Positions 1 through 7,669 of a stretch of DNA of 64,000 bases are shown here, one piece after another (positions within the stretch are counted from its first letter, which is position 1; each line of letters starts with the position of its first letter). Location: the IMG/VR virus record IMGVR_UViG_3300010885_038790, positions 1 through 64,000 of that record; one strand, written 5' to 3'. Made by a program: the position numbers and the translations under genes. The notes beneath the pieces were generated by a model. It saw only the letters and a list, made by a program, of their open reading frames with translations, had not been told where the DNA came from and made no database searches. This stretch comes from a virus.

Positions 1-279
1 ATGGTTGAATTAGAAGATAAGTTTATTGATCTAGCCTTTGCTATGGGACCTATGACAGGACTAACAGCTGAAGATGTAAAGAAATACATTCGTTATATTA
101 CCGATCGCAGACTAATTAGTCTTGGTTTAAAAGGCATCATGAAAGTAAAAAAGAATCCTCTACCCTGGGTTGAGGAAATGATAAATAGCCCTATACATAC
201 AAACTTTTTTGAGAATAGAGCAACAGATTATGCAAAGGGCGCACTATCCGGATCATGGGGAGATATCTGGGCTGATTGA
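1..279 (+). CDS. nrdB: Ribonucleotide reductase class I beta subunit (R2), C-terminal fragment
   Basis: The last 92 residues of the aerobic ribonucleotide reductase small subunit, which makes the tyrosyl radical used by NrdA to reduce NDPs to dNDPs. The window edge cuts off the 5' part, so the ATG at base 1 is probably an internal Met. Visible family traits are the helix with GLTAEDVKKYIRYITDRRL, then the tail NPLPWVEEMINS and NFFENRATDYAKGAL. That tail is characteristic of phage and bacterial R2 just before the flexible C-terminus that docks on R1. A homing endonuclease ORF overlaps the 3' end. Family assignment is firm; only the length is unknown. Confidence 0.9.
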   Translation: MVELEDKFIDLAFAMGPMTGLTAEDVKKYIRYITDRRLISLGLKGIMKVKKNPLPWVEEMINSPIHTNFFENRATDYAKGALSGSWGDIWAD

Positions 280-961
280 TACAAAGCCTTACACATACTC
301 TATTACACACATACCTACTGGCAGAATTTACTACGGAGCTAGATATGCAAAAGGATGCACACCAACTGATTTATGGGTATCTTACTTCACATCAAGTAAA
401 GTAGTACATCAATTAATCTTATCAGACGGGATAGAGTCATTTAAAATAAAAATTCGTAGGACTTTTAGTACGTCTCAGCGAGCTATTGAGTGGGAAGGTC
501 GTTTTCTTCGAAAAATAAATGCTAGAAAAAATACCAGGTTTTTAAACAAACACAACAACGACGGGCTTATAGGACTAGCCGGTGATATGAATCCTATGAG
601 AGATCCTGAAGTTGTTAAAAAGTGGAAAAATTCTGCAAAAATTAATAATAAAAAAACAGGTCGATCTCATTCTGATACTCATAAATTAGCTATTTCAAAA
701 TCTCTTAAGGGTAGAGTTAGAACCGATGATGAGAGAGCTGCTATATCTAAAGGACTTAAAGGGTATAAACATACTCAGGAATATAAGGATATGTGCAGGA
801 TAAGGCAGACAGGTAAAATACCTACCATAGAGGCTAATTCAAAAAGACGGGATTCTATTCTTGGTAGAAAAAAATATGAGTTAAATGGTCAACGCAAACT
901 ATTTAAGCCTGGTACTGAGCCGATTGGTTGGAAACCGGTTAAAAATAAGGAAATAAAATGA
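209..961 (+). CDS. GIY-YIG-like homing endonuclease with NUMOD-type repeats
   Basis: Putative free-standing homing endonuclease. The N-terminus (YSITHIPTGRIYYGARYA) looks like a degenerate GIY-YIG catalytic module. The middle and C-terminus hold repeated short basic motifs (KKTGRSHSDTHKLAISKSL, then DDERAAISKGLKGYKHT) typical of NUMOD DNA-binding repeats in Seg/I-Tev relatives. The longest reading frame starts inside nrdB and overlaps it by about 70 bases; an in-frame ATG at 230 is equally possible, so the start is uncertain. Such genes sit beside conserved phage genes such as nrdB and spread by copying themselves into alleles lacking them. The cleavage target is unknown. Confidence 0.7.
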   Translation: MRIEQQIMQRAHYPDHGEISGLIDTKPYTYSITHIPTGRIYYGARYAKGCTPTDLWVSYFTSSKVVHQLILSDGIESFKIKIRRTFSTSQRAIEWEGRFLRKINARKNTRFLNKHNNDGLIGLAGDMNPMRDPEVVKKWKNSAKINNKKTGRSHSDTHKLAISKSLKGRVRTDDERAAISKGLKGYKHTQEYKDMCRIRQTGKIPTIEANSKRRDSILGRKKYELNGQRKLFKPGTEPIGWKPVKNKEIK

Positions 962-1146
962 TAGATAAAAAACCCCACGTATGCTACGAATGCGATAGCG
1001 AATTCTTTGTATTTCCAACGTATGAAGAGAGTGAAGTAGGAGAAATCTCTTGGTGTCCGTATTGCGGATCTGAACTAGAGGCAGCCGCAGAGGATATAGA
1101 TGAAGAAGTGGATGAGTACTTTAAGGAAGTAGATGACGAGGAGTGA
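958..1146 (+). CDS. Small acidic zinc-ribbon protein
   Basis: A 62-residue protein of unknown function. Two Cys pairs, CYEC near residue 9 and CPYCG near residue 33, form a four-Cys zinc-ribbon pattern. The C-terminal third is almost entirely Asp/Glu. The start overlaps the end of the upstream endonuclease gene by 4 bases (ATGA), implying translational coupling. An acidic tail on a zinc ribbon could suit protein or nucleic-acid binding, but no specific role can be read from the sequence. Confidence 0.6.
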   Translation: MIDKKPHVCYECDSEFFVFPTYEESEVGEISWCPYCGSELEAAAEDIDEEVDEYFKEVDDEE

Positions 1147-1170
1147 TACATAGTTCTTTGAGGTGACTAT

Positions 1171-1725
1171 GTGATTATTGCTGGTATTGACTTTTCATTA
1201 ACATCCCCCGCTATATGCGTTCATTCTGGTACAGAGTTTAGCTACGACAATTGTAAGTTTTATTACCTTTCAGGGCTTAAGAAGACTATTGCTTCTTCTA
1301 ATAACATGACCGGGACTCTGTATCCAGAATATGATACTGTAATGCAACGGTATCAAAACATATCGACATGGGTGATGAACATTATTACCACCAGCAAAGT
1401 ATCGCATGTATATCTTGAAGACTATGCATTCGGGGCAACTGGCAGAGTGTTTCATATAGCTGAGAATACAGGCATACTTAAGTACAACCTATGGCAGAAC
1501 AACATACCTATCGTAACCATCCCTCCCACAGTAATAAAGAAATTTGCAACCGGTAAGGGTAATGCTAACAAAGAAATCTTACAAGAACACTTTATTACAG
1601 AGACTGGCATTGATATCAAAACTCAACTACAATTAACACTTAAGCAATGGAATCCTTCATCGGATATCATTGATAGTTATTACATTTGTAAGTATGGAGT
1701 TTCTGAGTATGGCAAAGAAAAGTAG
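1171..1725 (+). CDS. RuvC-like Holliday junction resolvase family protein
   Basis: A 184-residue protein with the RNase H-fold pattern of RuvC-type nucleases. It has IAGIDFSLTS with the first catalytic Asp (residue 6), LEDYAFGATGR with a mid-protein acidic residue, PPTVIKKFATGKGNANKE, and a C-terminal DIIDSYY supplying the last acidic residues. T4-like phages with this gene are thought to use it to process branched replication or packaging DNA. The start is GTG, chosen because GAGGTG lies five bases upstream and the conserved motif begins immediately. The 3' end overlaps the next gene. Confidence 0.75.
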   Translation: MIIAGIDFSLTSPAICVHSGTEFSYDNCKFYYLSGLKKTIASSNNMTGTLYPEYDTVMQRYQNISTWVMNIITTSKVSHVYLEDYAFGATGRVFHIAENTGILKYNLWQNNIPIVTIPPTVIKKFATGKGNANKEILQEHFITETGIDIKTQLQLTLKQWNPSSDIIDSYYICKYGVSEYGKEK

Positions 1726-1942
1726 CAGCGGTATACCTTATGTCTTTCCTTCTGGTAAAGCTTCGTACGTATACGAAAAAGATGCAATAAATATTAAAGT
1801 ATACTATAATGCATTTAAGAATGTAGAAGTGTTTCAGACATGTAATGGGCATACCCAGCGTATGCCGATGTCGCATAATGATTACGAGAACTTTGAGAAT
1901 AGGTTAAAGTCAAATGGATTTAAACAGCTGGCGTTAGTATAA
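1709..1942 (+). CDS. Hypothetical protein overlapping a tRNA gene
   Basis: A 77-residue protein (MAKKSSSGIPYVFPSGKAS...) not recognised. The ATG at 1709 is preferred over an upstream one because the N-terminus then reads as a normal soluble protein and overlaps the RuvC-like gene by only 17 bases. There are several aromatic residues and a predicted mostly beta/alpha composition, with no membrane segment. Its last five codons are shared with the acceptor stem of tRNA-Arg, so the stop codon is inside the tRNA gene. Confidence 0.55.
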   Translation: MAKKSSSGIPYVFPSGKASYVYEKDAINIKVYYNAFKNVEVFQTCNGHTQRMPMSHNDYENFENRLKSNGFKQLALV

Positions 1943-2002
1943 TGGATAATACAGGGGATTTCTACTCCCTAGATGGGGGTTCGATTCCCTCACGCCGGAC
2001 CA
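1928..2002 (+). tRNA. tRNA-Arg (anticodon UCU)
   Basis: Acceptor CTGGCGT pairs with ACGCCGG (two wobble or G-C variations). The anticodon loop is TTTCTAC, the T-arm GGGGG/TTCGATT/CCCTC, and CCA is encoded. It decodes AGA. It stands about 9 kb away from the main tRNA array and its 5' end overlaps the 3' end of the upstream coding sequence by 15 bases. Confidence 0.9.
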
Positions 2003-2008
2003 AATATT

Positions 2009-2218
2009 ATGAATCAAGTCAATCGTCAACCTATCTTTAACGTTAAACAAAACGTTACTCTATTTAATAAAATTACTAACGATACATTTGTAGGTGATAT
2101 CGTTAATGAAAACGAAATTGATGGTCGTCAATACTGGGTATTTCACTCGTATATTCGTCCTAATAGTCGATTGCTTATGGCAAAAGACTCCTACACAATA
2201 ACTAAAGCTAAGAAATAG
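2009..2218 (+). CDS. Hypothetical protein
   Basis: A 69-residue protein (MNQVNRQPIFNVKQNVTLF...) of unknown function. The start at 2009 lies 6 bases after the tRNA CCA end; an upstream in-frame ATG at 1973 would fall inside the tRNA and is rejected. The protein is beta-rich (VTLFNKI, TFVGDIV, RQYWVFHSYI), possibly a small SH3-like barrel. A hairpin with a T-run follows at 2253-2270 and probably ends its transcript. Confidence 0.5.
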   Translation: MNQVNRQPIFNVKQNVTLFNKITNDTFVGDIVNENEIDGRQYWVFHSYIRPNSRLLMAKDSYTITKAKK

Positions 2219-2247
2219 TTGATATCAACTACGAACTTAGCTATTAT
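2217..2247 (+). promoter_or_regulatory. Sigma70-type promoter with palindrome over the -35
   Basis: TTGATA (2219-2224), a 17-base spacer, TATTAT (2242-2247). A perfect 14-base palindrome AGTTGATATCAACT covers the -35 and could be an operator. It resembles the TTGATT-17-TATAAT promoters of the tRNA region. The expected start point falls in the 5' arm of the next hairpin. Confidence 0.5.
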
Positions 2248-2252
2248 AACCG

Positions 2253-2274
2253 ATGCCAATTGGCATTTTTCTTT
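2253..2274 (+). terminator. Rho-independent terminator
   Basis: ATGCC-AATT-GGCAT perfect hairpin followed by TTTTCTTTT. It probably terminates transcripts coming from the upstream genes. Confidence 0.6.
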
Positions 2275-2291
2275 TAATTATGAGGTATTTT

Positions 2292-2546
2292 ATGAATCAA
2301 AAAACAAAACTACGTATAGCATTTTTCAACGGCCGTGAGATGACTGCCAAGCAAATGACATCCCAATTCGGTATTGCATCTCCTCGCAAGGTCGTGAGTG
2401 ATTTGCGTCTTGAAGATGGATTGCCAATCTACGCAAACAAGCACGTAGACACCAAAGGGCGTGAAACAACCAAGTATCGTTTAGGTACTCCAAGCCGCTC
2501 AGTTATTGCTGCTGGCTACCGTGCAATGGCCCTTGGTCTTGTTTAA
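2292..2546 (+). CDS. Small helix-turn-helix-like DNA-binding protein
   Basis: An 84-residue basic protein. Residues 13-40 (GREMTAKQMTSQFGIASPRKVVSDLR) fit a helix-turn-helix of the winged-helix kind, followed by a short beta hairpin containing KGRETTKYRLG. No effector domain is present, so it may be a small regulator or nucleoid-type protein. The start at 2292 is preferred because GAGGT lies just upstream and the region 5' of it is a terminator hairpin. It is expressed as a single gene between two promoter/terminator units. The target is unknown. Confidence 0.5.
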   Translation: MNQKTKLRIAFFNGREMTAKQMTSQFGIASPRKVVSDLRLEDGLPIYANKHVDTKGRETTKYRLGTPSRSVIAAGYRAMALGLV

Positions 2547-2567
2547 GCTACCGTAATGTAGTATAAT
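2539..2567 (+). promoter_or_regulatory. Sigma70-type promoter
   Basis: TTGTTT (2539-2544), 17-base spacer, perfect TATAAT (2562-2567). It is placed so that its start point falls in the 5' arm of the terminator just downstream, so its own transcripts would not form the complete hairpin. Confidence 0.5.
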
Positions 2568-2569
2568 TA

Positions 2570-2591
2570 GGGGACTTGTTGTCCCCTTTTT
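2570..2591 (+). terminator. Rho-independent terminator
   Basis: GGGGAC-TTGTT-GTCCCC hairpin followed by five T. It ends the transcript of the upstream HTH gene. Confidence 0.8.
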
Positions 2592-2603
2592 CATTTATAA
2601 ATT

Positions 2604-2912
2604 ATGAACACAGAACTTAAATCCTTTGATTATAAACTTAAAGAAGCCGCACCACTTGCCTCACCAGAAGGTCGTAAATGGCTTATGGATCACCTTAAGA
2701 TAAGCACTATTAGAGTAAGGTTCATTAAGGCTGATGGTACTGAGAGGACCATGAACTGTACCCTTGATGATCGAGTGGTTCCTGTACTAGAAAAGAAGAC
2801 TGATAAAGTCAAAACACTTAACGAAGACGTGTTGCCAGTATATGATGTTGATGCTAAAGGTTGGAGATCGTTCCGCCTAGATAGTATTTTGACAATATCC
2901 TTTGATCTATGA
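2604..2912 (+). CDS. DUF2693/SH3-barrel-like phage protein
   Basis: A 102-residue protein resembling the small SH3-like barrel family (DUF2693) common in large phages. The core reads IRVRFIKADGTERTMNCTLDDRVVP, followed by a basic linker and WRSFRLDSILTISFDL. The N-terminal 30 residues are helical. Family function is not established. It is the first gene of the sugar operon transcript, and its stop overlaps the cytidylyltransferase start (ATGA), but nothing ties it to sugar chemistry. Confidence 0.6.
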   Translation: MNTELKSFDYKLKEAAPLASPEGRKWLMDHLKISTIRVRFIKADGTERTMNCTLDDRVVPVLEKKTDKVKTLNEDVLPVYDVDAKGWRSFRLDSILTISFDL

Positions 2913-3328
2913 AAACAGGCATTACATTTGGTGCATTTGATTTATGTCATACCGGGCATGTTCTTATGTTTGCAGAGTGTAAGGCTTACTGCGATCATCT
3001 CATCGTCGGACTCCAGGTAGACCCAAGCCTTGAACGTAAAGAAAAGAATACCCCAGTACAATCACTTTATGAGCGCTTTGTGCAACTTAACGCAATCAAA
3101 TATATCGATGAAATTGTACCGTATGCTTATGAGCATGAGATACTACAAATTATACAATCAAGAAACATTGGCGTTCGGTTTGTGGGCGCTGATTACATCA
3201 GTCGCGATTTTACTGGTAAAGACTATTGTGTTAGCAAATCCATCGATTTACACTTTAACAATAGAGATCATGGATTCAGTACTACAGAATTAAGGAAAAG
3301 AATTGAAAGTCCTAATAACAGGAAGTAG
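2909..3328 (+). CDS. Cytidylyltransferase-like nucleotidyltransferase (TagD/HldE-C type)
   Basis: A 139-residue nucleotidyltransferase with the HxGH signature (CHTGH near residue 13) that binds the nucleotide phosphates, and a C-terminal FSTTELRKRI matching the conserved ISTT helix of glycerol-phosphate cytidylyltransferases and heptose-phosphate nucleotidyltransferases. It would activate a sugar or polyol phosphate with CTP (or another NTP). Next to a heptose kinase and GmhA-type isomerase, a heptose-1-phosphate substrate is attractive; glycerol-3-phosphate is the alternative. It overlaps both neighbours, so it is translationally coupled within the operon. Confidence 0.75.
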   Translation: MKTGITFGAFDLCHTGHVLMFAECKAYCDHLIVGLQVDPSLERKEKNTPVQSLYERFVQLNAIKYIDEIVPYAYEHEILQIIQSRNIGVRFVGADYISRDFTGKDYCVSKSIDLHFNNRDHGFSTTELRKRIESPNNRK

Positions 3329-4259
3329 AGGCTACATCGGATCTGTGCTTGCTAAAACCTTACAAAAGCAAAGTATAACATCAATTGGTATTGATCATAA
3401 TGGAAGACCAGATGGTTCATCGATATATGGGGTGTATAGCGAGGCATGTATTACTGATGATGAAGTTATAGAAGTAGTAATGCAGAGTGGTATTGATACA
3501 ATTTTTCATTTGGCAGCTAGTGCAGATGTAGGTGAGAGTGTCACTAACCCAGCAGCATTTTACTATAACAACATCGGTAGAACATCCCTTATGATGACAA
3601 AGTTACTTGCCAGCGGGTGGCAGGGTAAAGTAGTTTTTTCATCAACTGCGGCTGTATATGAGCCGTCGATGTACATTATTAACGAGAACGACCCGAAGGT
3701 CTCTCCAAATCCTTATGGTAGGAGCAAGCTTGCGTGTGAGGAATTGTTGCTTGATATTTACAAGGCCCATGAAATACCCACAGTTGTGTTTAGGTATTTT
3801 AACGTAGCGGGGGCTTGGGATGATGTAGGTGACCATATTGATGCCAATCATATAGTTTCGCGTATGTGTAAGACTGCACACTCAAACACGCCATTTACTA
3901 TTTTTGGCACAGATAAACAAACTAGGGACGGGACATGTATAAGGGACTATCTGCATGTAAGAGATGTTTGTGACGCGCACCTACGGGCAGCTGAATACTT
4001 AGATTTAAATCCTGGATTTCATACTTTTAATTTAGGTACAGGAACCGGTATTACAAATAAAGAAATGATAACGGCGTTTGAGAGATTTACTGCACGTAAG
4101 TTGGATGTAAGATACGGGCTTGGGCGCCTTGGTGATCCAGATATTCTTTTTGCAAACCCATCTAAATTTACTAATTTAACGGGATATAGATATAAGCATA
4201 GTAGCTTAGAAAATATTATTTCTACAGCATGGCAATATTATTGTAACAAAATGGAGTGA
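3303..4259 (+). CDS. NAD-dependent sugar-nucleotide epimerase/dehydratase (GalE-like)
   Basis: A 318-residue short-chain dehydrogenase of the extended (GalE) type. The N-terminal Rossmann motif is TGSRGYIGS, the catalytic YxxxK appears as YGRSK, and the C-terminal part contains RDYLHVRDVCDAH and HTFNLGTG as in UDP-galactose 4-epimerases. It would interconvert an NDP-sugar. The start is TTG at 3303, chosen because AAGGAAAAG sits directly upstream and the Rossmann strand begins at once; it overlaps the previous gene by 26 bases. Substrate specificity (UDP-hexose versus activated heptose) cannot be decided here. Confidence 0.85.
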   Translation: MKVLITGSRGYIGSVLAKTLQKQSITSIGIDHNGRPDGSSIYGVYSEACITDDEVIEVVMQSGIDTIFHLAASADVGESVTNPAAFYYNNIGRTSLMMTKLLASGWQGKVVFSSTAAVYEPSMYIINENDPKVSPNPYGRSKLACEELLLDIYKAHEIPTVVFRYFNVAGAWDDVGDHIDANHIVSRMCKTAHSNTPFTIFGTDKQTRDGTCIRDYLHVRDVCDAHLRAAEYLDLNPGFHTFNLGTGTGITNKEMITAFERFTARKLDVRYGLGRLGDPDILFANPSKFTNLTGYRYKHSSLENIISTAWQYYCNKME

Positions 4260-4262
4260 TAG

Positions 4263-5260
4263 ATGTTTGATGAGAATGAAGTTTCTCTAAAATCGCAAGG
4301 CGGTACTGAGAGAATGAAGCGTGGACTAGCAGCAAGACTTCCAAGTGAATTTAATGATGACTTTCAAATTATTTGTTCAAGGGTACGCGAACTGCAAGCA
4401 GATAAAATTCGGGTTTACTGGTTGCATGATCTACCTGATGATCCTGAGACTGAGCATCTCAAGGACCAAAGCAGCCGTGATAGATTTCATAAAACAGTAT
4501 TCTGCGGCCAGTGGCAATACTATCGCTACCAACACATGCTTGGAATGCCCTATGATAGCAATAGCGCTGTAATCGAAACAGCTATTGATCCGTTACCGAC
4601 CGTAGTTAAATCTAAGGATGAAATTCGTTTAGTATACTCATCAACACCTCAACGTGGATTGTCGTTATTGGTACCAGTGTTTGAGGAGCTTGCAAAGAAA
4701 CATGAGAATATTATTCTTGACGTCTTCTCAAGCTTTAAGATTTATGGGTGGGATGGAGCTGATAACAATTTGAACCTTTATATGAGCGTTGCAGGCAGCA
4801 TCCAAGGATTAACTATCACTCATTTGCTCCAAACGAGGTAGTAAAGGAAACACTACTTAAAGCACATATCCATGCATACCCGTCTATCTGGCTTGAGTGT
4901 AATAGTCAGAGTATTATTGAGGCGATGTCTGCTGGCGCCCTATGTGTGCATCCAAACTTTGGTGGGCTTATTGATACAAGTGGTGGTATGAATTTTATGT
5001 ATCAAGGACACTCAGATCCTAACACTCACGCTGGTATTTTTTATCAAGCATTAGACAATGCAATTAGCGTGGTAAACAACGAACAAGTTCAAACATACCT
5101 GCAGCTTGTAAAAATGTACGCTGATAACAGATACAACTGGGGCAAGGTTACCCAGCAATGGGTTGATTTACTTTCTAACCTAAAGAATCAGTACTCGTCT
5201 ATTGGTAGTAGATCACTACCAGGAAACAATCAAACTTTCGTTTATAATACAACTCGATGA
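4263..5260 (+). pseudogene. Glycosyltransferase (GT4-like) split by a -1 frameshift
   Basis: Two ORFs form one glycosyltransferase. Frame 1 (4263-4841) gives the N-terminal domain and the start of the C-terminal Rossmann domain (IRLVYSSTPQRGLSLL). The GT-B donor-binding region continues in another frame from about 4766 (QFEPLYERCRQHP... HSFAPNEVVKE ... YPSIWLECNSQSIIEAMSAGALCV) to 5260. The break is at about 4764-4772 and corresponds to one missing base. No X-XXY-YYZ slippery site is present, so a mutation or sequencing error is likelier than programmed frameshifting. If intact, it would transfer a sugar made by this operon. N-terminal product ends with an unrelated tail. Confidence 0.7.
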
Positions 5261-6234
5261 TTTTAACCCGCACACCCCTACGAGTAAGCTTGTTCGGTGG
5301 TGGTAGTGATCTCCCTTCCTACTACAATGAAAATGTAGGAAAAGTTCTATCATTCACAATAGACAAATACATGTACATCGCACTCTGCCGTACAGCACTC
5401 CAGGGTATTAAAGTTGTATATAACGAAGTCGAACAAGCAGCAAATCTAGAAGATGTTAAGCATTCGAGGGTAAGAGAGTGCTTGAGGGACTTTGACATAC
5501 ATTCTCATATTGAGATAAGTTCGTTCTGTGAGATACCAACCAAAGGTACAGGGCTTGGATCGTCATCAACATTTACTGTTGGATTAATTAACGCATTGTC
5601 TGAACTTAAAGGTATATCACTTAATAAATCCGATATTGCCCGTAATGCATGCTTTATAGAAATGCAGATGTGTAATGAGCCAATAGGTAAGCAAGATCAA
5701 TATGCTGCAGCTTACGGAGGATGTAACATATTTGAATTTAATCCTAACGATCATGTCACAGCTATCAACCCAGGGTTTGAACGCACTGTTTTAACTAACC
5801 TCAATAAGAACTTAATGATGTTCTATACAGGTATATCTAGAAATGCGTCTGACATTTTAGGAATACAATCTAGCAGTACTAACAGCAACTTATTACTGTT
5901 AAGTAATATGGTGGGAATGGTAGATAAAGCAAAAAACTTCTTACTTAAAGGAGACGTTGATTCGATTGGTGCTATGTTAGATGAAGGCTGGCAATTGAAG
6001 AAGCAGCTAGCGTATAATGTATCGAATGACTTGATAGATATTCAATACAAGAAAGCTATTCAGGCAGGGGCTCTAGGCGGTAAGATTTTAGGTGCCGGTG
6101 GAGGTGGGTATTGGTTATTTTACGTGCCTAATGAACGTCAAGATGCAGTAAGAAGAGCAATGGGTAATTTACAGGAATTTAATTTTAATTTTGAGGACAC
6201 TGGTACAACAGTATTATACAATGAAAGCAAGTGA
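5257..6234 (+). CDS. GHMP-family sugar kinase (heptose 7-phosphate kinase, HddA-like)
   Basis: A 325-residue GHMP kinase. The N-terminus has TRTPLRVSLFGGGSDLP, found in D-glycero-D-manno-heptose 7-phosphate kinases; the ATP-binding glycine/serine motif is GTGLGSSSTFTVG (about residues 104-116); motif 3 is GGKILGAGGGGYWLF near the C-terminus. Known HddA phosphorylates heptose-7-phosphate at C1 on the route to activated heptose. The start overlaps the end of the glycosyltransferase frame by 4 bases, and its 3' end overlaps gmhA. The adjacent GmhA makes the heptose assignment stronger than for an isolated GHMP kinase. Confidence 0.8.
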   Translation: MILTRTPLRVSLFGGGSDLPSYYNENVGKVLSFTIDKYMYIALCRTALQGIKVVYNEVEQAANLEDVKHSRVRECLRDFDIHSHIEISSFCEIPTKGTGLGSSSTFTVGLINALSELKGISLNKSDIARNACFIEMQMCNEPIGKQDQYAAAYGGCNIFEFNPNDHVTAINPGFERTVLTNLNKNLMMFYTGISRNASDILGIQSSSTNSNLLLLSNMVGMVDKAKNFLLKGDVDSIGAMLDEGWQLKKQLAYNVSNDLIDIQYKKAIQAGALGGKILGAGGGGYWLFYVPNERQDAVRRAMGNLQEFNFNFEDTGTTVLYNESK

Positions 6235-6808
6235 ACACTTTAAAAACTATGTAACTGAACTTATCGATGGATTGGTCTCAGTGGATGCTAAGCAAATAGA
6301 TAGCGTTACTGAAGAACTTATATCGGCTTATTCAAACGGTAATAATATCTTTGTATGCGGTAATGGTGGGTCAGCTGCCATAGCCGATCATTTCTGCTGT
6401 GATCATTCTAAAGGTGTGCATACAGATACAGACATGCTACCACAAATTCAACCACTTACTGGAAATGTATCTACACTAACAGCTATTGCAAACGACATGG
6501 GGTATGAACATGTATTCTCATATCAGCTTAAGTTAAAAGCAAAAGCCCACGACTTGCTTATTGTTATTTCAAGTAGTGGCAATTCAAGTAATATTGTCAA
6601 TGCAATTATTGAGGCACGACGCCTTGGAGTAGTTGTTATTGCGCTTGTAGGATTTGACGGCGGATATGCAAGTAAAAATTCTCACATGACACTACATGTT
6701 AAAAGTGATAACTACGGAGTAGTAGAAGATTCACATCAAGCATTGATGCATATAATGGCTCAATCGATCAGGCTAACGCACCTAAATAAAGAATCAATTA
6801 AACTATAA
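6221..6808 (+). CDS. gmhA: Phosphoheptose isomerase (GmhA-like SIS protein)
   Basis: A 195-residue SIS-domain protein matching sedoheptulose-7-phosphate isomerase. It has IFVCGNGGSAAIADHFCCD (phosphosugar site), LTAIANDMGYEHVFSYQL, SSSGNSSNIVNAI and the C-terminal VVEDSHQALMHIMAQSI with the conserved acidic/His pair. It converts sedoheptulose-7-P to heptose-7-P, the first step of LPS-core or capsule heptose synthesis. The ATG at 6221 is used because it starts the conserved helix; it overlaps the kinase gene by 14 bases. No GmhB-type phosphatase is seen in the operon, so the host would have to supply that step. Confidence 0.85.
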   Translation: MKASEHFKNYVTELIDGLVSVDAKQIDSVTEELISAYSNGNNIFVCGNGGSAAIADHFCCDHSKGVHTDTDMLPQIQPLTGNVSTLTAIANDMGYEHVFSYQLKLKAKAHDLLIVISSSGNSSNIVNAIIEARRLGVVVIALVGFDGGYASKNSHMTLHVKSDNYGVVEDSHQALMHIMAQSIRLTHLNKESIKL

Positions 6809-6814
6809 AATGAC

Positions 6815-7669
6815 ATGATCTTACTTGACTTTAATCAAGTGTGCATTGCAAACCTAATGGCTCAGTTAGGCAATCATACTAATGCCGAGATCGAAGAAAA
6901 CCTTTTAAGGCACATGGTTTTAAATACTATCAGGTCTCTTAAAAGCAAGTTCTCTCACGAGTTCGGTGAACTTATTATCTGCTGTGATGATAAGAAGGTG
7001 TGGCGCAAAGAGGTGTTTAAATACTACAAGGCTAATAGGCGCAAGGCTCGTGAAGATTCAGAACTAGATTGGAATGCAGTTTTTAATGCACTCAACAGCA
7101 TTAAATATGATCTTAAGGAGTTCTTTCCCTATAGAGTACTACAGGTAGAAGGTGCTGAAGCTGATGACATTATTGGCGCAATTACCATTGCTAACGGCAA
7201 TATGCTAAATACTGGTAATAAGATTCTTATTCTTTCTGGAGATAAAGATTTTGGACAGCTTCAAGTGTTTGGAAATGTTAAGCAGTATGACCCTGTCAGA
7301 AAAAAAGACATTAAGCATGCCGATCCTGTTAGGTTTACTAGGGAACTTATCCTTAAGGGTGATATAGGAGATGGTATTCCAAACATACTTTCTCCTGATG
7401 ACTGCCTTGTTAATAAGGTTAGGCAAAAGCCCATGCGGCTTGAGAAGTTCTCACACCTTAAAAATCCGCGTAAAGAACTCGAGGGTGAGCAACTTCGCAA
7501 CTGGATTAGAAACGAAGAACTCATCGATCTTACTTTTATACCTGCCCCACTACACGCAAAAATTCTCGAAGTGTATGAGAGCCAAGCAGGCAAAGATAGG
7601 TCTAAACTGTTCAACTACTTTATCACGCGTAAGCTTACCTTATTAATTGAAAGCATAAATGAGTTCTAA
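6815..7669 (+). CDS. rnh: RNase H / 5'-3' flap exonuclease (T4 Rnh-like)
   Basis: A 284-residue FEN-type nuclease like T4 RNase H, which removes RNA primers and flaps from Okazaki fragments. N-terminal ILLDFNQVCI has the first metal-binding Asp; ICCDDKKVWRKEVFKYYKANRR, EGAEADDIIGAI, LILSGDKDFGQLQ and GDIGDGIPNIL supply the other acidic and basic active-site residues in the family order. The gene lies just after the sugar operon and starts 6 bases after gmhA ends. Expected to work with gp32, encoded 17 kb downstream. Confidence 0.9.
   Translation: MILLDFNQVCIANLMAQLGNHTNAEIEENLLRHMVLNTIRSLKSKFSHEFGELIICCDDKKVWRKEVFKYYKANRRKAREDSELDWNAVFNALNSIKYDLKEFFPYRVLQVEGAEADDIIGAITIANGNMLNTGNKILILSGDKDFGQLQVFGNVKQYDPVRKKDIKHADPVRFTRELILKGDIGDGIPNILSPDDCLVNKVRQKPMRLEKFSHLKNPRKELEGEQLRNWIRNEELIDLTFIPAPLHAKILEVYESQAGKDRSKLFNYFITRKLTLLIESINEF

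Noticed and set aside
1-961. A group I intron in nrdB
   Set aside because: The nrdB reading frame runs to a normal stop and the endonuclease ORF overlaps it; no split exon is visible in the window, so the endonuclease appears free-standing.
4755-4790. Programmed frameshift in the glycosyltransferase gene
   Set aside because: No X-XXY-YYZ heptamer or stimulatory hairpin in the zero frame at the junction; a simple indel explains it.
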